Shown here one piece after another: positions 1-8,377 of a stretch of DNA of 44,282 nucleotides. Under the pieces are notes generated by a model. It ran no database searches, was not told where the DNA came from, and was given only the letters and a program-made list of their open reading frames with translations. The position numbers were made by a program, and so were the translations under genes. Source of the DNA: Salibacterium aidingense DSM 18341 (GTDB lineage Bacteria > Bacillota > Bacilli > Bacillales > Marinococcaceae); the NCBI RefSeq assembly GCF_000429685.1, contig NZ_AUCI01000027.1, forward strand, positions 1-44,282, given 5' to 3'. Positions within the stretch are counted from its first letter, which is position 1, and each line of letters opens with the position of its first letter.

Positions 1-707
1 CCGACCTGTTTCCCGACCGTATCCGAGCCCGTAAAAGTAATACCTCCGACATCCGGATGGTCTGCCAGTCCCTGGCCGATTACCGAACCCGAGCCCGGCA
101 CAAAGTTCAGGACACCGGCCGGAAACCCTGCTTCTGCCAGACACTCCACCACTTTTGCCGCCGTCACCGCTGCTTCGCTCGCCGGCTTCAGCACGACGGT
201 GTTGCCATAGGCTAAAGCAGGCGCCATTTTCCATACCGGAATCGCAACCGGAAAGTTCCAGGGGGTGATAACACCGACCACCCCAAGGGGAGCTCGGGTC
301 GTAAACATCAGGGCGTCTTTATCCGTGGAGGGGATCACATCTCCGACTTTGCGCATGCCTTCGCCGGCATAATACCGCAGAATCGCTACGCCGCGCATCG
401 TTTCTCCTTTTGCTTCAGGAAATGTCTTTCCCATTTCTTTTGTCATCGTTTCCGCTACCTCATCGGCTCGCGCTTCCAGGGCATCCGCTGCTTTGAACAA
501 ATAATTCCCGCGGGCGGGGGCGCCGATTTTTTTCCATTCTGTTTTTGCCTTATCGGCAGCTGCAACCGCGTTATCAAGATCTTCTTTTTCCGATTTCTGG
601 ACTTCTCCGACTGTTTCGCTGGCATCTGCCGGGTTGCTGCTTGTGATCGTCTCTTTGGAGGCTGCTGCTTTCCATTCTCCATTAATAAAGTTTAAAAATG
701 CTGTCAT
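1..707 (-). CDS. NAD(P)-dependent aldehyde dehydrogenase, probable 2-oxoglutarate semialdehyde dehydrogenase (3' part outside window)
   Basis: Only the N-terminal ~235 residues are in the window; the gene runs off the left edge, so the catalytic Cys and Glu cannot be seen. The visible part has the family's N-terminal 'INGEW' segment, the cofactor-site motif TPWNFP, the KPAS lysine motif and a GITFTGS segment. Two tandem ATG codons lie at 710 and 707; the second has the better spacing (7 nt) from GGAAGG at 715-720. It lies 29 bp downstream of the FAH-family gene and is probably cotranscribed. Next to a sugar-acid dehydratase and an FAH dehydratase, the natural role is the last Weimberg step, oxidising 2-oxoglutarate semialdehyde to 2-oxoglutarate. 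The family is seen; the substrate is inferred from neighbours. Confidence 0.85.
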   Translation of the reverse strand, partial: MTAFLNFINGEWKAAASKETITSSNPADASETVGEVQKSEKEDLDNAVAAADKAKTEWKKIGAPARGNYLFKAADALEARADEVAETMTKEMGKTFPEAKGETMRGVAILRYYAGEGMRKVGDVIPSTDKDALMFTTRAPLGVVGVITPWNFPVAIPVWKMAPALAYGNTVVLKPASEAAVTAAKVVECLAEAGFPAGVLNFVPGSGSVIGQGLADHPDVGGITFTGSDTVGKQV

Positions 708-736
708 CATGTATCCTTCCTTTCCTATAATATGTT

Positions 737-1615
737 TTACAGTGCTTTCACTGGATTCCGCAGCACACCTATGCCCGGAATTTCAATCTCCATTACATCT
801 CCGTCCTTCAGGGTGAAATCGTTGGGCGGAACGACACACGTTCCGGTAAGTAACACCGTGCCGTCAAACATGTCATTGTCTTTTTTTAAGTAATCAATCA
901 ACTCCTCCAGCTTTCGTTTCAGCTGGTTTACATAGGCGTCTCCTTCAAACACTTTTTCTTTCCCGCGGAATATCCGGCAGATGATTTGAAACGCGTACGG
1001 ATCAGCCACCGTGTCCGCCAGCCTGACCGACGGCCCGATCGAACAGGACCGTTTCCACACTTTCGCCTGCGGCAGATACAATGGATTTTCTCCTTCGATA
1101 TCCCGGGAACTCAAATCGTTTCCAATCGTAAAGCCGAGAAGTTCCGCTCTGCTGTTTAACACAAGTCCCAGTTCCGGCTCCGGAATCTGCCAGTCCGAAT
1201 CCGACCGGAGATACATTGTCTGCTCCGGGGCAGCGACTCTGGCCCCGGTCGCTTTGAAAAAAAGTTCGGGCCTCGGGGCATCATACACCTTATCGTAAAA
1301 GGTTTCAGCCGCCGGCCGTCCGTCTGAAGCCTCGTAATTTCGGGCTTCCCTGCTTTTCTGATAGGTGACCCCGGCCGCCCACACCTCTGATATCTCAATC
1401 GGTACAAGCAGAGCAAGAGCATCGAAGTTTTCCGACAGCGGCGCTGCCTCCGCTGTGATTTCTTGTATCATCTCTGCCGGCTGCCTGCCTTCAACAGCTG
1501 CTCTGTCTATTAATTCAGCCCAGCTCTCAGCGCCGAGATCATAAACGGTCTGATCCTCCATCACCACCGCCATCTCAGCTTCATTATTATTTGTTTTTCT
1601 TTTAATAATCTTCAT
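737..1615 (-). CDS. FAH-family 2-keto-3-deoxypentonate dehydratase (KdaD/XylX-like)
   Basis: 292 aa of the fumarylacetoacetate hydrolase fold. The metal-binding acidic pattern is visible as EPELGLVLN (about residue 145) followed by [14 protein letters not shown], and LTGTCVVPP lies near the C-terminus, as in this family. Members paired with an IlvD/Edd-type sugar-acid dehydratase and a semialdehyde dehydrogenase convert 2-keto-3-deoxy-xylonate or -arabinonate to 2-oxoglutarate semialdehyde. The start at 1615 has AAGGAGGG a few bases upstream. The divergent promoter region at 1644-1740 probably drives it together with the aldehyde dehydrogenase. Which pentonate is used cannot be told from sequence; other FAH hydratases or isomerases are possible alternatives. 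Confidence 0.85.
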   Translation of the reverse strand: MKIIKRKTNNNEAEMAVVMEDQTVYDLGAESWAELIDRAAVEGRQPAEMIQEITAEAAPLSENFDALALLVPIEISEVWAAGVTYQKSREARNYEASDGRPAAETFYDKVYDAPRPELFFKATGARVAAPEQTMYLRSDSDWQIPEPELGLVLNSRAELLGFTIGNDLSSRDIEGENPLYLPQAKVWKRSCSIGPSVRLADTVADPYAFQIICRIFRGKEKVFEGDAYVNQLKRKLEELIDYLKKDNDMFDGTVLLTGTCVVPPNDFTLKDGDVMEIEIPGIGVLRNPVKAL

Positions 1616-1643
1616 CCGGTCCCTCCTTATTGTTTTATATTTA

Positions 1644-1706
1644 AAAACATAGTTCTACTAAATGGATATTTTTTATTAGTTTTATATTATAAAACTATGT
1701 TTTATA
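1644..1706. promoter_or_regulatory. Two operator-like palindromes between divergent pentonate genes
   Basis: Site 2 (1688-1706) is TATAAAACTATGTTTTATA, perfect 8-bp arms around TAT. Site 1 (1644-1656) is AAAACATAGTTCT, the same core with one mismatch. The sites are 47 bp apart centre to centre. Site 2 abuts the plus-strand -35 box and lies largely between the candidate minus-strand -35 and -10 boxes, a position where one repressor could control both directions. The AAAAC-N3-GTTTT design is similar to operators of IclR-type regulators; that assignment is inference, and no regulator gene is visible nearby. Confidence 0.6.
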
Positions 1707-1709
1707 TAA

Positions 1710-1738
1710 TTGACAAAAAATAAAAACCCTTTTATGAT
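1710..1738 (+). promoter_or_regulatory. Sigma-A promoter of the sugar-acid dehydratase gene
   Basis: A consensus TTGACA (1710-1715), a 17-nt spacer and TATGAT (1733-1738) lie about 80 bp upstream of the start at 1820. On the opposite strand, TTGTCA (1716-1711) and TATAAT (1691-1686), with a long 19-nt spacer, could serve the FAH gene, so the two -35 boxes would overlap. Confidence 0.7.
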
Positions 1739-1819
1739 TAACTTATATTTTATAAGATAACGGTTTCAAAATCAACCTGTATCTTTTCATGGTTTCATAG
1801 TAAGGAGGGTTAATTTTTT

Positions 1820-3796
1820 ATGCATGATTCACTAGAGAGTTTAATGACAGCTGCCAAAGAAGATATATATGATGTTAAAACAAAAGCAAAAGGACCGGAG
1901 GGGGCCCTGCCGTTAAATGCCGAAATGCTGAAACATTCCCCCAGCGGCAACTTATTCGGGTTGAGCCAGAATGTCGGCATGGGCTGGGAACCGGGAAAAT
2001 TAAACGGGAAACAGGTGCTGCTGTTAAGCACGCAGGGCGGCATCCGTGATAACGATGGGACCCCGACCGCACTGGGTTATCATACCGGACACTGGGAAGT
2101 TGGCTTATTAATGGAAGAAGCAGCGAATGAAATCAGCCATTACGGCGGTATTCCTTTTGCCGGCTATGTCAGTGATCCGTGTGACGGGCGCTCCCAGGGC
2201 ACAACCGGCATGTTCGATTCGTTCCCGTACCGGAATGATGCAGCCGTTGTCTACCGGCGTTTGATCCGTTCGCTCCCCACCCGTAAAGCGGTGATGGGCG
2301 TCGCGACCTGTGACAAAGGGCTTCCTGCAATGATGATCGCCCTTGCCTCCATGCATGATCTTCCGACTGTGATCGTTCCGGGCGGGGTGACCCTGCCACC
2401 GGAACGGGGCGAAGATGCCGGAAAAGTCCAGACCATCGGCGCTCGTTTTTCCAACGATGAACTCTCCCTGCAGGAAGCCGCCGAGCTTGGCTGTGCTGCC
2501 TGTGCAACTCCGGGCGGCGGCTGTCAGTTCCTCGGCACCGCTGCCACCTCCCAGGTTGTCGGAGAAGCGATGGGTTTTTCCGTCCCCCATTCCGCGCTTG
2601 CTCCTTCGGGACAGGACATCTGGAAAGAAATGGCCCGGCAGTCCGCACGTGCCGCGATGAAAATGGAACAGGATGAGGTAACAACCAAAGATATTCTCAC
2701 CGACAGCTCCATCCACAATGCCATGGTGATGCACGCCGCCTTCGGTGGATCAACCAACCTTCTCCTCCATATTCCAGCCATCGCTCACGCCGCCGGGCTG
2801 CAAGTGCCGGCCGTGGAAGACTGGAACCGGATCAACCGCGCCGTACCGCGTCTTGTCAGCGTGCTGCCCAATGGCCCTGTTCATCATCCTACCGTCCAGG
2901 TCTATCTCGCAGGCGGAGTTCCGGAAGTGATGCTTCGCATCCGCCACCTGAACCTGCTCGATGAAAACGCCCAAACCGTCACCGGTCACACGATCGGCGA
3001 GATGCTCAACTGGTGGGAAGCATCCGAACGGCGGCAGCTCTTAAAACAGCAATTGTGGGAAAAAGACGGAATCGATGCAGATGATATTATTATGACACCC
3101 GAAAAGGCGGAAAAACGCGGCCTGACCTCCACCGTTACCTTCCCATCCGGCAACCTGGCACCAGAAGGCGCAGTCATTAAATCTACTTCTATCGACCCGT
3201 CTGTGCTGGACGAAGAAGGTATCTATCATAAACGCGGAAAAGTAAAAGTATATACGAGCGAACCATCTGCGATTGCTGCGATTAAAGAAGGAAGCATTGT
3301 GAAAGGGGACATTATGGTTGTCGCCGGCTCTGGTCCAATGGGCACCGGCATGGAGGAAACGTATCAGCTCACCTCCGCCCTGAAGCATTTATCCTACGGA
3401 AAACATGTGACCCTTCTCACCGATGCCCGCTTTTCCGGCGTTTCCACCGGCGCCTGTTTCGGCCATATCGGACCGGAGGGTCTCGCCGGAGGGCCGATCG
3501 GAAAACTGCGTGACGGCGATATGGTCGATATTTACGTCGATACACGTAAACTCGAAGGCCATCTGCATTTTGTGGGAAACACAGATAAGGAACTGTCTGC
3601 CGGCGAAGGAGCCGCAGAATTGAACCAGCGCACGCCTCATCCCGGGCTGCAGCCGCACGACGAACTCCCGGATGACACGAGGTTATGGGCGGCGCTGCAG
3701 GAAGTAAGCGGCGGCATCTGGGGAGGCAGTGTATACGATACCGACAAGATTCTCGAAGTTATCGAAGCCGGCAAAAAAGCACTAGCTTCAAGATAA
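1820..3796 (+). CDS. YjhG/YagF-type D-xylonate (sugar acid) dehydratase, IlvD/Edd superfamily
   Basis: 658 aa, matching the ~655 aa of the YjhG/YagF branch of Fe-S sugar-acid dehydratases rather than IlvD (~560 aa) or Edd (~600 aa). Expected cluster cysteines are present in [10 protein letters not shown] (about residue 118), [11 protein letters not shown] (about 171) and ATPGGGCQF (about 232). The C-terminal [21 protein letters not shown] segment is the family's conserved swivel-domain motif. AAGGAGGG lies 10 nt before the ATG. It probably dehydrates D-xylonate or a related pentonate to the 2-keto-3-deoxy acid, feeding the two divergent genes. No terminator was recognised directly downstream. 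Substrate is inferred. Confidence 0.88.
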   Translation: MHDSLESLMTAAKEDIYDVKTKAKGPEGALPLNAEMLKHSPSGNLFGLSQNVGMGWEPGKLNGKQVLLLSTQGGIRDNDGTPTALGYHTGHWEVGLLMEEAANEISHYGGIPFAGYVSDPCDGRSQGTTGMFDSFPYRNDAAVVYRRLIRSLPTRKAVMGVATCDKGLPAMMIALASMHDLPTVIVPGGVTLPPERGEDAGKVQTIGARFSNDELSLQEAAELGCAACATPGGGCQFLGTAATSQVVGEAMGFSVPHSALAPSGQDIWKEMARQSARAAMKMEQDEVTTKDILTDSSIHNAMVMHAAFGGSTNLLLHIPAIAHAAGLQVPAVEDWNRINRAVPRLVSVLPNGPVHHPTVQVYLAGGVPEVMLRIRHLNLLDENAQTVTGHTIGEMLNWWEASERRQLLKQQLWEKDGIDADDIIMTPEKAEKRGLTSTVTFPSGNLAPEGAVIKSTSIDPSVLDEEGIYHKRGKVKVYTSEPSAIAAIKEGSIVKGDIMVVAGSGPMGTGMEETYQLTSALKHLSYGKHVTLLTDARFSGVSTGACFGHIGPEGLAGGPIGKLRDGDMVDIYVDTRKLEGHLHFVGNTDKELSAGEGAAELNQRTPHPGLQPHDELPDDTRLWAALQEVSGGIWGGSVYDTDKILEVIEAGKKALASR

Positions 3797-3808
3797 AACC
3801 AGATGCCG

Positions 3809-3986
3809 CGGACATTCATTCCGTTAATAGGTGGGATAACAGCCTTGCGGAGGGTTTTTCGGACATCTGTTCCGTTAATCAAGTCACAGCTTGCTTGTTT
3901 TGAGCTGAGAAAAGGTAGTAACGTAGCAGATGTCCGCTTCCCCTTCAAAACAAGGGGTATTTGAGAAAATAGAGGAACAGATGTCT
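3809..3986. repeat. Cluster of four short GGACATCTGTTCC-type repeats
   Basis: Direct copies at 3809-3828 and 3860-3879 share CGGACAT-N4-TTCCGTTAAT (the N4 differs). Inverted, less perfect copies lie at 3918-3935 and 3972-3986. GACATCTGTTCC (3862-3873) and GGAACAGATGTC (3974-3985) form a perfect 12-bp inverted pair 100 bp apart. No gene is recognised in 3797-4121, and the rest of that stretch shows nothing further. Short GGAACA/GGACAT repeats of this style also occur near 8276-8310 and are, from memory, common between Bacillaceae genes. Confidence 0.6.
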
Positions 3987-4121
3987 ACCTTTGCCATCAA
4001 TGAGAAGAATGTACTTCCCTTTTCCTTTCGAGAAAGGGAACCGACGGCTTAGCTGCTTTTTTCCTCCAATTATATTATTAATATTTTCCAGATTGCTTGT
4101 ACAGTATAAACGTTTTCTGGC

Positions 4122-4529
4122 TCATTTTTCTCCATGCTGAAGCCCTTGTTTCATTCGCTCCACCCAAGCCTTTAGCAAGTAATAATATGTTTCTATATTG
4201 GCATGGATTTTTTCAGCGACCTCTTCGTTGTAGGTCTGAACGGTAAGATTTCAGTCGTTGACCATATTCAAAGCAGGAATTGTCTCTTCCTCGTTGAATA
4301 GATTCACTTCCCGGCTGCTTCGGATAACACCCTTTGGCGATCCAATATCCAATCCTTCCCTATCGTATAAATACTGCTTAGCTGTTTTCCAGCAAGCTTC
4401 GAAAGTAAATTCAAAACGTTGAATAGCGCCATCTCGTTCAACTTCAGATGGATTATTAAGTCCGGCGAGCTGCCGCAGTGAAGACAGAGCCTTCTCAGCT
4501 GACTCTAATCGGTGATGCAGTTTTTCCAT
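4122..4529 (-). pseudogene. HEPN-family (HI0074/HepT-like) protein with in-frame stop
   Basis: The reading frame encodes 92 residues, hits TGA at 4253-4251, then continues in the same frame for 42 codons to TGA at 4124-4122. Total length (~135 codons) matches intact HI0074-type proteins. The stop falls in the family motif MV-x-D-R-N-L-T-x-H-TYNEE: here it reads MVND-stop-NLTVQTYNEE. The conserved Arg is replaced by TGA (one change from CGA) and the motif His is Gln, so both residues of the HEPN R-X4-H ribonuclease motif are lost. It overlaps the upstream MNT gene by 25 nt, the usual toxin-antitoxin layout. Probably an inactivated toxin; the truncated N-terminal part could still bind its partner. 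Confidence 0.85.
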
Positions 4530-4828
4530 AAAACCCCCTCCTCTTTCACCTTTTTCACAAGCTCAGGATTCGCATACCTTACATCTATCACATCTACCTT
4601 ATAAGGAATGATGGATTCTTCTATTTCTTCCAAAAGCTTATTCCATATAATTGGATCCAACGCCTTTTTTGGTTCAATTGCAATATCGATATCTGAACTT
4701 TTCTTTTCTTCCTCCCTTGCCCATGAACCAAATAAATAAACACATACCTTTTCTGAGGACAGTTGATCAATAACTAAATCCTTTAATTTAGAGAGGATTT
4801 CACTTCGAAAACTTAAAGGCTCCTGCAT
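4505..4828 (-). CDS. MNT-type minimal nucleotidyltransferase (MntA-like antitoxin)
   Basis: 107 aa. The nucleotidyltransferase signature GS-x10-DxD is present as GSWAREEEKKSSDIDIAI (residues ~34-51), with a further Asp in KVDVIDVRY as third metal ligand. MntA proteins neutralise a cognate HEPN toxin by AMP transfer, and the HEPN partner overlaps directly downstream. GAGGAGGAG precedes the ATG at 4828. Because the partner carries a nonsense codon and has lost its motif His, this is either an orphan antitoxin or a remnant on the way out. The family is clear; the present activity is unknown. Confidence 0.85.
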   Translation of the reverse strand: MQEPLSFRSEILSKLKDLVIDQLSSEKVCVYLFGSWAREEEKKSSDIDIAIEPKKALDPIIWNKLLEEIEESIIPYKVDVIDVRYANPELVKKVKEEGVLWKNCITD

Positions 4829-5046
4829 GAAATGGCTCCTCCTCTTTTTCTTAATTATATCTTAAGGTCTATACGGATTTTCTCGCAGCTTTTTTAAAAA
4901 TTCTTATCCTTATACAGCTTTAGAAAACGCACAAACCTGCATCCTATTTTACAAAGAATTAAGTTAATGATTGCTTTGCTGTAGCAATGTGTCATAAAAT
5001 CAGGTTAAAATTAACAGTAAGTTACAATGTAGTGGAGATGTAATAG

Positions 5047-5316
5047 ATGTATACTTGGCGAAGTTACAGCGGACTCTTTTTAGTGGTTCTGTATGTCTGT
5101 CACTGGTTTTACAAAAGTATAGTACAAGGAAGGTTTGAGGCTATCGACCTTCTCGTCATGACTGGGCTTCCTATCCTGCTATTAGTATTGAGCATTCTCA
5201 TGCTGACGGAACCACGGGAGAAAAACGAAATAGCCATCTTATCACTGCTAATGATTTGTGTCATGTTCACCAAATTCGGTCAACTGCTAGCTTACCTCGA
5301 ATTTACTATCTACTAA
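5047..5316 (+). CDS. Small membrane protein of unknown function
   Basis: 89 aa with three hydrophobic segments (about residues 8-24, 35-53 and 63-84) joined by short charged loops. GGAG lies 8 nt before the ATG. No family is recognised. It stands alone between the minus-strand MNT/HEPN pair and the LysE remnant, on the opposite strand to both. The upstream 200 bp are AT-rich without a clear -35/-10 pair. Length, hydrophobic pattern and ribosome site support a real gene, but nothing indicates a substrate or partner. Confidence 0.55.
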   Translation: MYTWRSYSGLFLVVLYVCHWFYKSIVQGRFEAIDLLVMTGLPILLLVLSILMLTEPREKNEIAILSLLMICVMFTKFGQLLAYLEFTIY

Positions 5317-5407
5317 AGGTTTATGAAGCGAATCAGTTGATATTATAATAACACTCGAAACAGGACATTATGATGAATCCATAAAGCCTTGTAATTAGAC
5401 GTATCCC

Positions 5408-6142
5408 TTATCTGCTTTTTTCCGTAGAAAGCCATGCGGCGAGTCCGATCATTGCCGCCCCTGTTACACGGTCCAAGGATTGCTTCACAGCACCGCTCAG
5501 GCCAATATGCCGCAACCTTCCGCCAATAAAAGCATATCCCGCCGCACATACCGATTCAATCGCAATATATGCTGCGCCGACAATGAGAATCTGTCCGCCC
5601 GCGCCGTTTGCCGAAGCAGGAATAAACTGGGGAAGAAAGACTGTGAACAGGAGCAGGGCTTTCGGATTGGCAGCAGCCACCATAAACTCCTGTCTGGCAA
5701 GTAGCAAGGCCTCTTCAGAATGATGTTCTTCTGTATCCTGATCTTCTCCTGCCTCTTCTTCATATACCCGTCGGCTTGATAGAATAGTCCGCACGCCAAG
5801 CCAGGCTAAATATAAAACACCCACCCATTTAATGACTGAAAATAATACAGTCGAGGTCTACAGTACCGCACTCAACCCCAATGCCACCGCAGCGATCATA
5901 AGCGTAAACGCCGTAAACCGTCCGCCTGCCGCAATAATTGCCGTTTTGGCTCCCTTTCGCAAACCATTCCGCAGGGACAGTATTTGATTAGCTCCCGGGA
6001 TAGATGCCATAACGAATGCCGCCGGAAGAAACGCAGACCAGTAAATGCCAGTCTGGTCTCCTGCCCACAATACAGCGGGTATTAGCATAAGCAGGAACGC
6101 AAGCAGTACAGTAAGTGATGCAAGCACTAGTCTCCTGTTCAT
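5408..6142 (-). pseudogene. LysE/RhtB-family amino-acid exporter interrupted by TAG
   Basis: Two halves in one frame. The first ends at TAG (5860-5858) just after GLSAVL; the second continues TSTVLFSVIKWVGVLYLAWLG. Joined, they give ~244 residues with the LysE hallmarks PGANQILSLRNGLRKG near the N-terminus and NPKALLLFTVFLPQF in the second half, plus about six membrane spans. The stop is one change from CAG (Gln) and no frameshift is needed. AGGAG lies 9 nt before the ATG at 6142; an ATG at 6151 is too close to it. It begins 12 bp after the oxidoreductase stop. Either a recent pseudogene, a sequencing error or a suppressed stop. Confidence 0.85.
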
Positions 6143-6154
6143 GAAATTCATCTC

Positions 6155-7135
6155 CTATTCAAAAGAAATTATGATTTTACCAATACGATTTCTATCCTCC
6201 AATAACTGAAAACCCTTGTCTGCAGCACTTAAAGACAGTTCCTTTCCAATAAGTACACGGAGTTCTTCCTTTTGAAGCAGTTCCATTATTTTCTCCGCAC
6301 TGCCGTATAATGAGCGAGGACACTCTTTTTGCCGTTGTCCTGAGCTGTAGCCAATGATGGATTTGGAAACGGGATGAAGATCTGTAGAACACACCTGTCC
6401 GGGCTTTCCGGAAGCGTGGCCATACGTTATCACTTTTCCAAATGGCGCTGCACATTTTATACTTTGTTCAAAAACAGCGCCTCCAATGGAATCAAAAATA
6501 ACATCGGCTCCTGTATTATGCGTTACTTTCAAAACCTCTGCTTCCACATCTTTTTTTTTATAAAAAACAGCATGGTCCACTTCATGTTCTTGCATTATTT
6601 TTATTTTGTCCGTACTGCCCGCTGTCCCTATAACAGTGGCCCCTTCTCTCTTGAGGAGTTGGATGAGTATTAACCCGACACTGCTGGCAGCAGCGTGGAT
6701 AAGAGCAGTCTGTCCTTTCTGTATATCAGCTATTTTATAAACGAGTTCATACGCTGTAATACCTATACTAAGAGAAGCTGCAGCCAGAGCATACGAAATG
6801 CCTTCGGGAATGGGGTATACTAAATCCTTGTGTACTCCGGCGTATTCAGCCAGGGCCCCGCCGCTTGGAAAACCCGCTACTCTATCCCCCACTCTAATAT
6901 TATCTACATCTGCTCCAATGTCCGTAACAATCCCAGCACAATCAAATCCAGGAATGAAATGCCGGCCTTCAACGGCATGGTATTCCCCTTTTACAGCAAG
7001 CAGATCGGCATAATTTAAGCTTGCGGCCTGGACGTTTATGAACACTTCATTCTTTTGCAGCTCCGGGATAGGGATATCCTTTAAAACAACATATTGATTT
7101 TTATCGCGTTTATACTGACTTAGAGCAGCTTTCAT
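6155..7135 (-). CDS. Zinc-independent quinone oxidoreductase-like medium-chain dehydrogenase
   Basis: 326 aa. The N-terminal GroES-like part has NYADLLAVKGEY and PGFDCAGIV; the NADP-binding half has AALIHAA-type sequence (TALIHAAASSVG) and a GADVIFDSIGG segment, as in quinone oxidoreductases (MDR family). Structural zinc cysteines are absent. The open frame extends to 7438, but AGGAGG just before the ATG at 7135 (MKAALSQYKRD) and family alignment make that the start. A candidate promoter lies at 7173-7200 (TTTGCC, 16 nt, TATACT on the minus strand). It precedes the broken LysE gene and may form a two-gene unit. Likely reduces quinones or unsaturated carbonyls; substrate unknown. Confidence 0.85.
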   Translation of the reverse strand: MKAALSQYKRDKNQYVVLKDIPIPELQKNEVFINVQAASLNYADLLAVKGEYHAVEGRHFIPGFDCAGIVTDIGADVDNIRVGDRVAGFPSGGALAEYAGVHKDLVYPIPEGISYALAAASLSIGITAYELVYKIADIQKGQTALIHAAASSVGLILIQLLKREGATVIGTAGSTDKIKIMQEHEVDHAVFYKKKDVEAEVLKVTHNTGADVIFDSIGGAVFEQSIKCAAPFGKVITYGHASGKPGQVCSTDLHPVSKSIIGYSSGQRQKECPRSLYGSAEKIMELLQKEELRVLIGKELSLSAADKGFQLLEDRNRIGKIIISFE

Positions 7136-7172
7136 GTTTCCTCCTGTATTGGTACGCCGTTGTTCTAATGAA

Positions 7173-7200
7173 AGTATAACAAATATATAAATAAGGCAAA
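7173..7200 (-). promoter_or_regulatory. Candidate promoter of the quinone oxidoreductase gene
   Basis: On the minus strand, TTTGCC (7200-7195), a 16-nt spacer and TATACT (7178-7173) lie about 40 bp upstream of the start codon at 7135. The -10 box is close to consensus and the -35 box is weak. Not confirmed by any second signal. Confidence 0.4.
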
Positions 7201-7347
7201 CTCTTAGGCTGAGTGAAACCGAATCAAACGAAAGGAAATCACCCTTGGTAGAATAAAACAAATACCAGGATGATTCCATTTTTCCATTTCTTAAAATACC
7301 CGGAGTTACAAAGGTATTCCAATGTTTGACCTCTGCATCGTCTTCCC

Positions 7348-8190
7348 TTACCTTTTCGCTCTCGGCCATCTTGAGGGATCGACATGCTGGATCATGGTAT
7401 GACATACCGTTTCCCACTGCGTTTCTGATAACAGACAAATCTCGGTCTGCTGATCGATGCCTAATGCTTTCACCAGATGCTTGAGCTGCGGCGGGGTGAA
7501 CACACCTTTTAACGCTGCGCCCACCGGCCAGCGCGGATGTTTCAGCGCATATTCCGCCAGTCCCGAAAACGCCTTATGCGACTTCATGGGAATGCCGCAC
7601 TGCTCTCTCCGTCGGATGGCAAGGATGGCAGAATCAACGTTGGGAGGCGGGCCGAAGTGCTCGCGGGACACTTTTTTCACAAAGCTTAATTCAAACCACA
7701 TCCGCCATTTTAGAACTCTGGGGTCAGAAATACTTGCTGCGGTGAAACGCTTGGCCGCTCCTTTTTCCATCACGATGACGCCTTTTTGACAAGACAGCCC
7801 CGGGTTCCAGAGCAGTTTGTTCATAATCGGCGTAGTGATGGCGTAAGGAATGCTTGCCACCACACTGAATGATTGCTTTGGCAGAAAGAATTTTAAAAAA
7901 TCCTGCCGGTAAATCGAAATATTAGAGTAACCTGCCGCTTTACGGCGGAGAGCTTCCACAAAACGTCCATCATATTCGACAGCCAACACTCTGCCGGAGC
8001 GCTCGGCAGCTGGAAACGTTAACGCTCCTTTTCCGGCGCCGATATCCAGAACCAGGTCCTCTGTTTTGAGATCCGCTTGTTTCATGATGTCGTGAATGGT
8101 TTTTCGATGGTGAAGCAAATGCTGCCCGGAAAAATTCGGGCCTTCTACGCATTTCCGTACCTTTCGGTGTCGTTTATTTTGTTTTCTCAT
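7348..8190 (-). CDS. erm: Erm-type 23S rRNA (adenine-2058-N6) methyltransferase
   Basis: 280 aa of the Bacillus ErmD/ErmK/Erm(34) type: N-terminal basic tail, FSGQHLLHHRK, SAM-binding DIGAGKGALTFPAA, acidic VLAVEYD, VIVMEKGAAKRFTA, WRMWFELS, HFGPPPNVDSA and GLAEYALKHPRWP. Such enzymes dimethylate A2058 of 23S rRNA and protect from macrolides, lincosamides and streptogramin B. The catalytic motif normally N-I-P-Y is S-I-P-Y here (AGC codon), so activity may be reduced or altered. GGGAGG lies 6 nt before the ATG. A ~330-nt leader upstream holds a leader peptide and two terminators, indicating attenuation control. It appears chromosomal; no mobile element flanks it. Confidence 0.9.
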   Translation of the reverse strand: MRKQNKRHRKVRKCVEGPNFSGQHLLHHRKTIHDIMKQADLKTEDLVLDIGAGKGALTFPAAERSGRVLAVEYDGRFVEALRRKAAGYSNISIYRQDFLKFFLPKQSFSVVASIPYAITTPIMNKLLWNPGLSCQKGVIVMEKGAAKRFTAASISDPRVLKWRMWFELSFVKKVSREHFGPPPNVDSAILAIRRREQCGIPMKSHKAFSGLAEYALKHPRWPVGAALKGVFTPPQLKHLVKALGIDQQTEICLLSETQWETVCHTMIQHVDPSRWPRAKR

Positions 8191-8216
8191 CGTTATCCTC
8201 CCATTTTGCTTCCATT

Positions 8217-8247
8217 AAAAAAACACAGAAGCTCTGCCTGTGTTTTT
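8217..8247 (-). terminator. Attenuator T2 immediately upstream of erm
   Basis: Perfect 10-bp stem AAAAACACAG / CTGTGTTTTT (plus-strand arms 8219-8228 and 8238-8247) with a 9-nt loop and U-run in the erm direction. It ends 27 bp before the erm start codon and leaves the erm ribosome site outside the stem, so it can only stop transcription, not hide the site. Confidence 0.75.
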
Positions 8248-8281
8248 AAGCAAATGGAAAGGAATATCCTAAAAGGAACAA
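8246..8281 (-). CDS. Possible second leader peptide (11 aa, TTG start)
   Basis: GGGAGGG at 8294-8288 sits 6 nt before TTG (8281-8279), opening an 11-codon frame (L/M-FLLGYSFPFA) whose TAA stop (8248-8246) overlaps the first bases of the T2 terminator stem. A ribosome finishing here would physically cover that arm. Supported only by spacing and position; no sequence family. Confidence 0.35.
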   Translation of the reverse strand: MFLLGYSFPFA

Positions 8282-8334
8282 ACCTGTCCCTCCCTTTCAA
8301 AAAAGGACATTCGTTTGCATTGTATTTTTGGCCA

Positions 8335-8363
8335 TAAAAAAGAGAGCGCAATTCGCCGCTCCC
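8335..8363 (-). terminator. Attenuator T1 in the erm leader
   Basis: In the erm direction, GGGAGCG pairs with CGCTCTC (one G-U) across an 8-nt loop and is followed by six U residues. It sits between the leader-peptide region and T2, so two terminators in series separate the promoter from erm. Confidence 0.65.
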
Positions 8364-8377
8364 TTTACATATATAAA

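Noticed and set aside
7136-7438. N-terminal extension of the quinone oxidoreductase frame
   Set aside because: It overlaps the erm 3' end, and the family start with AGGAGG is at 7135.
8297-8335. 12-codon frame MAKNTMQTNVLF between T1 and T2
   Set aside because: It starts directly after the U-run of T1 and has no ribosome site.
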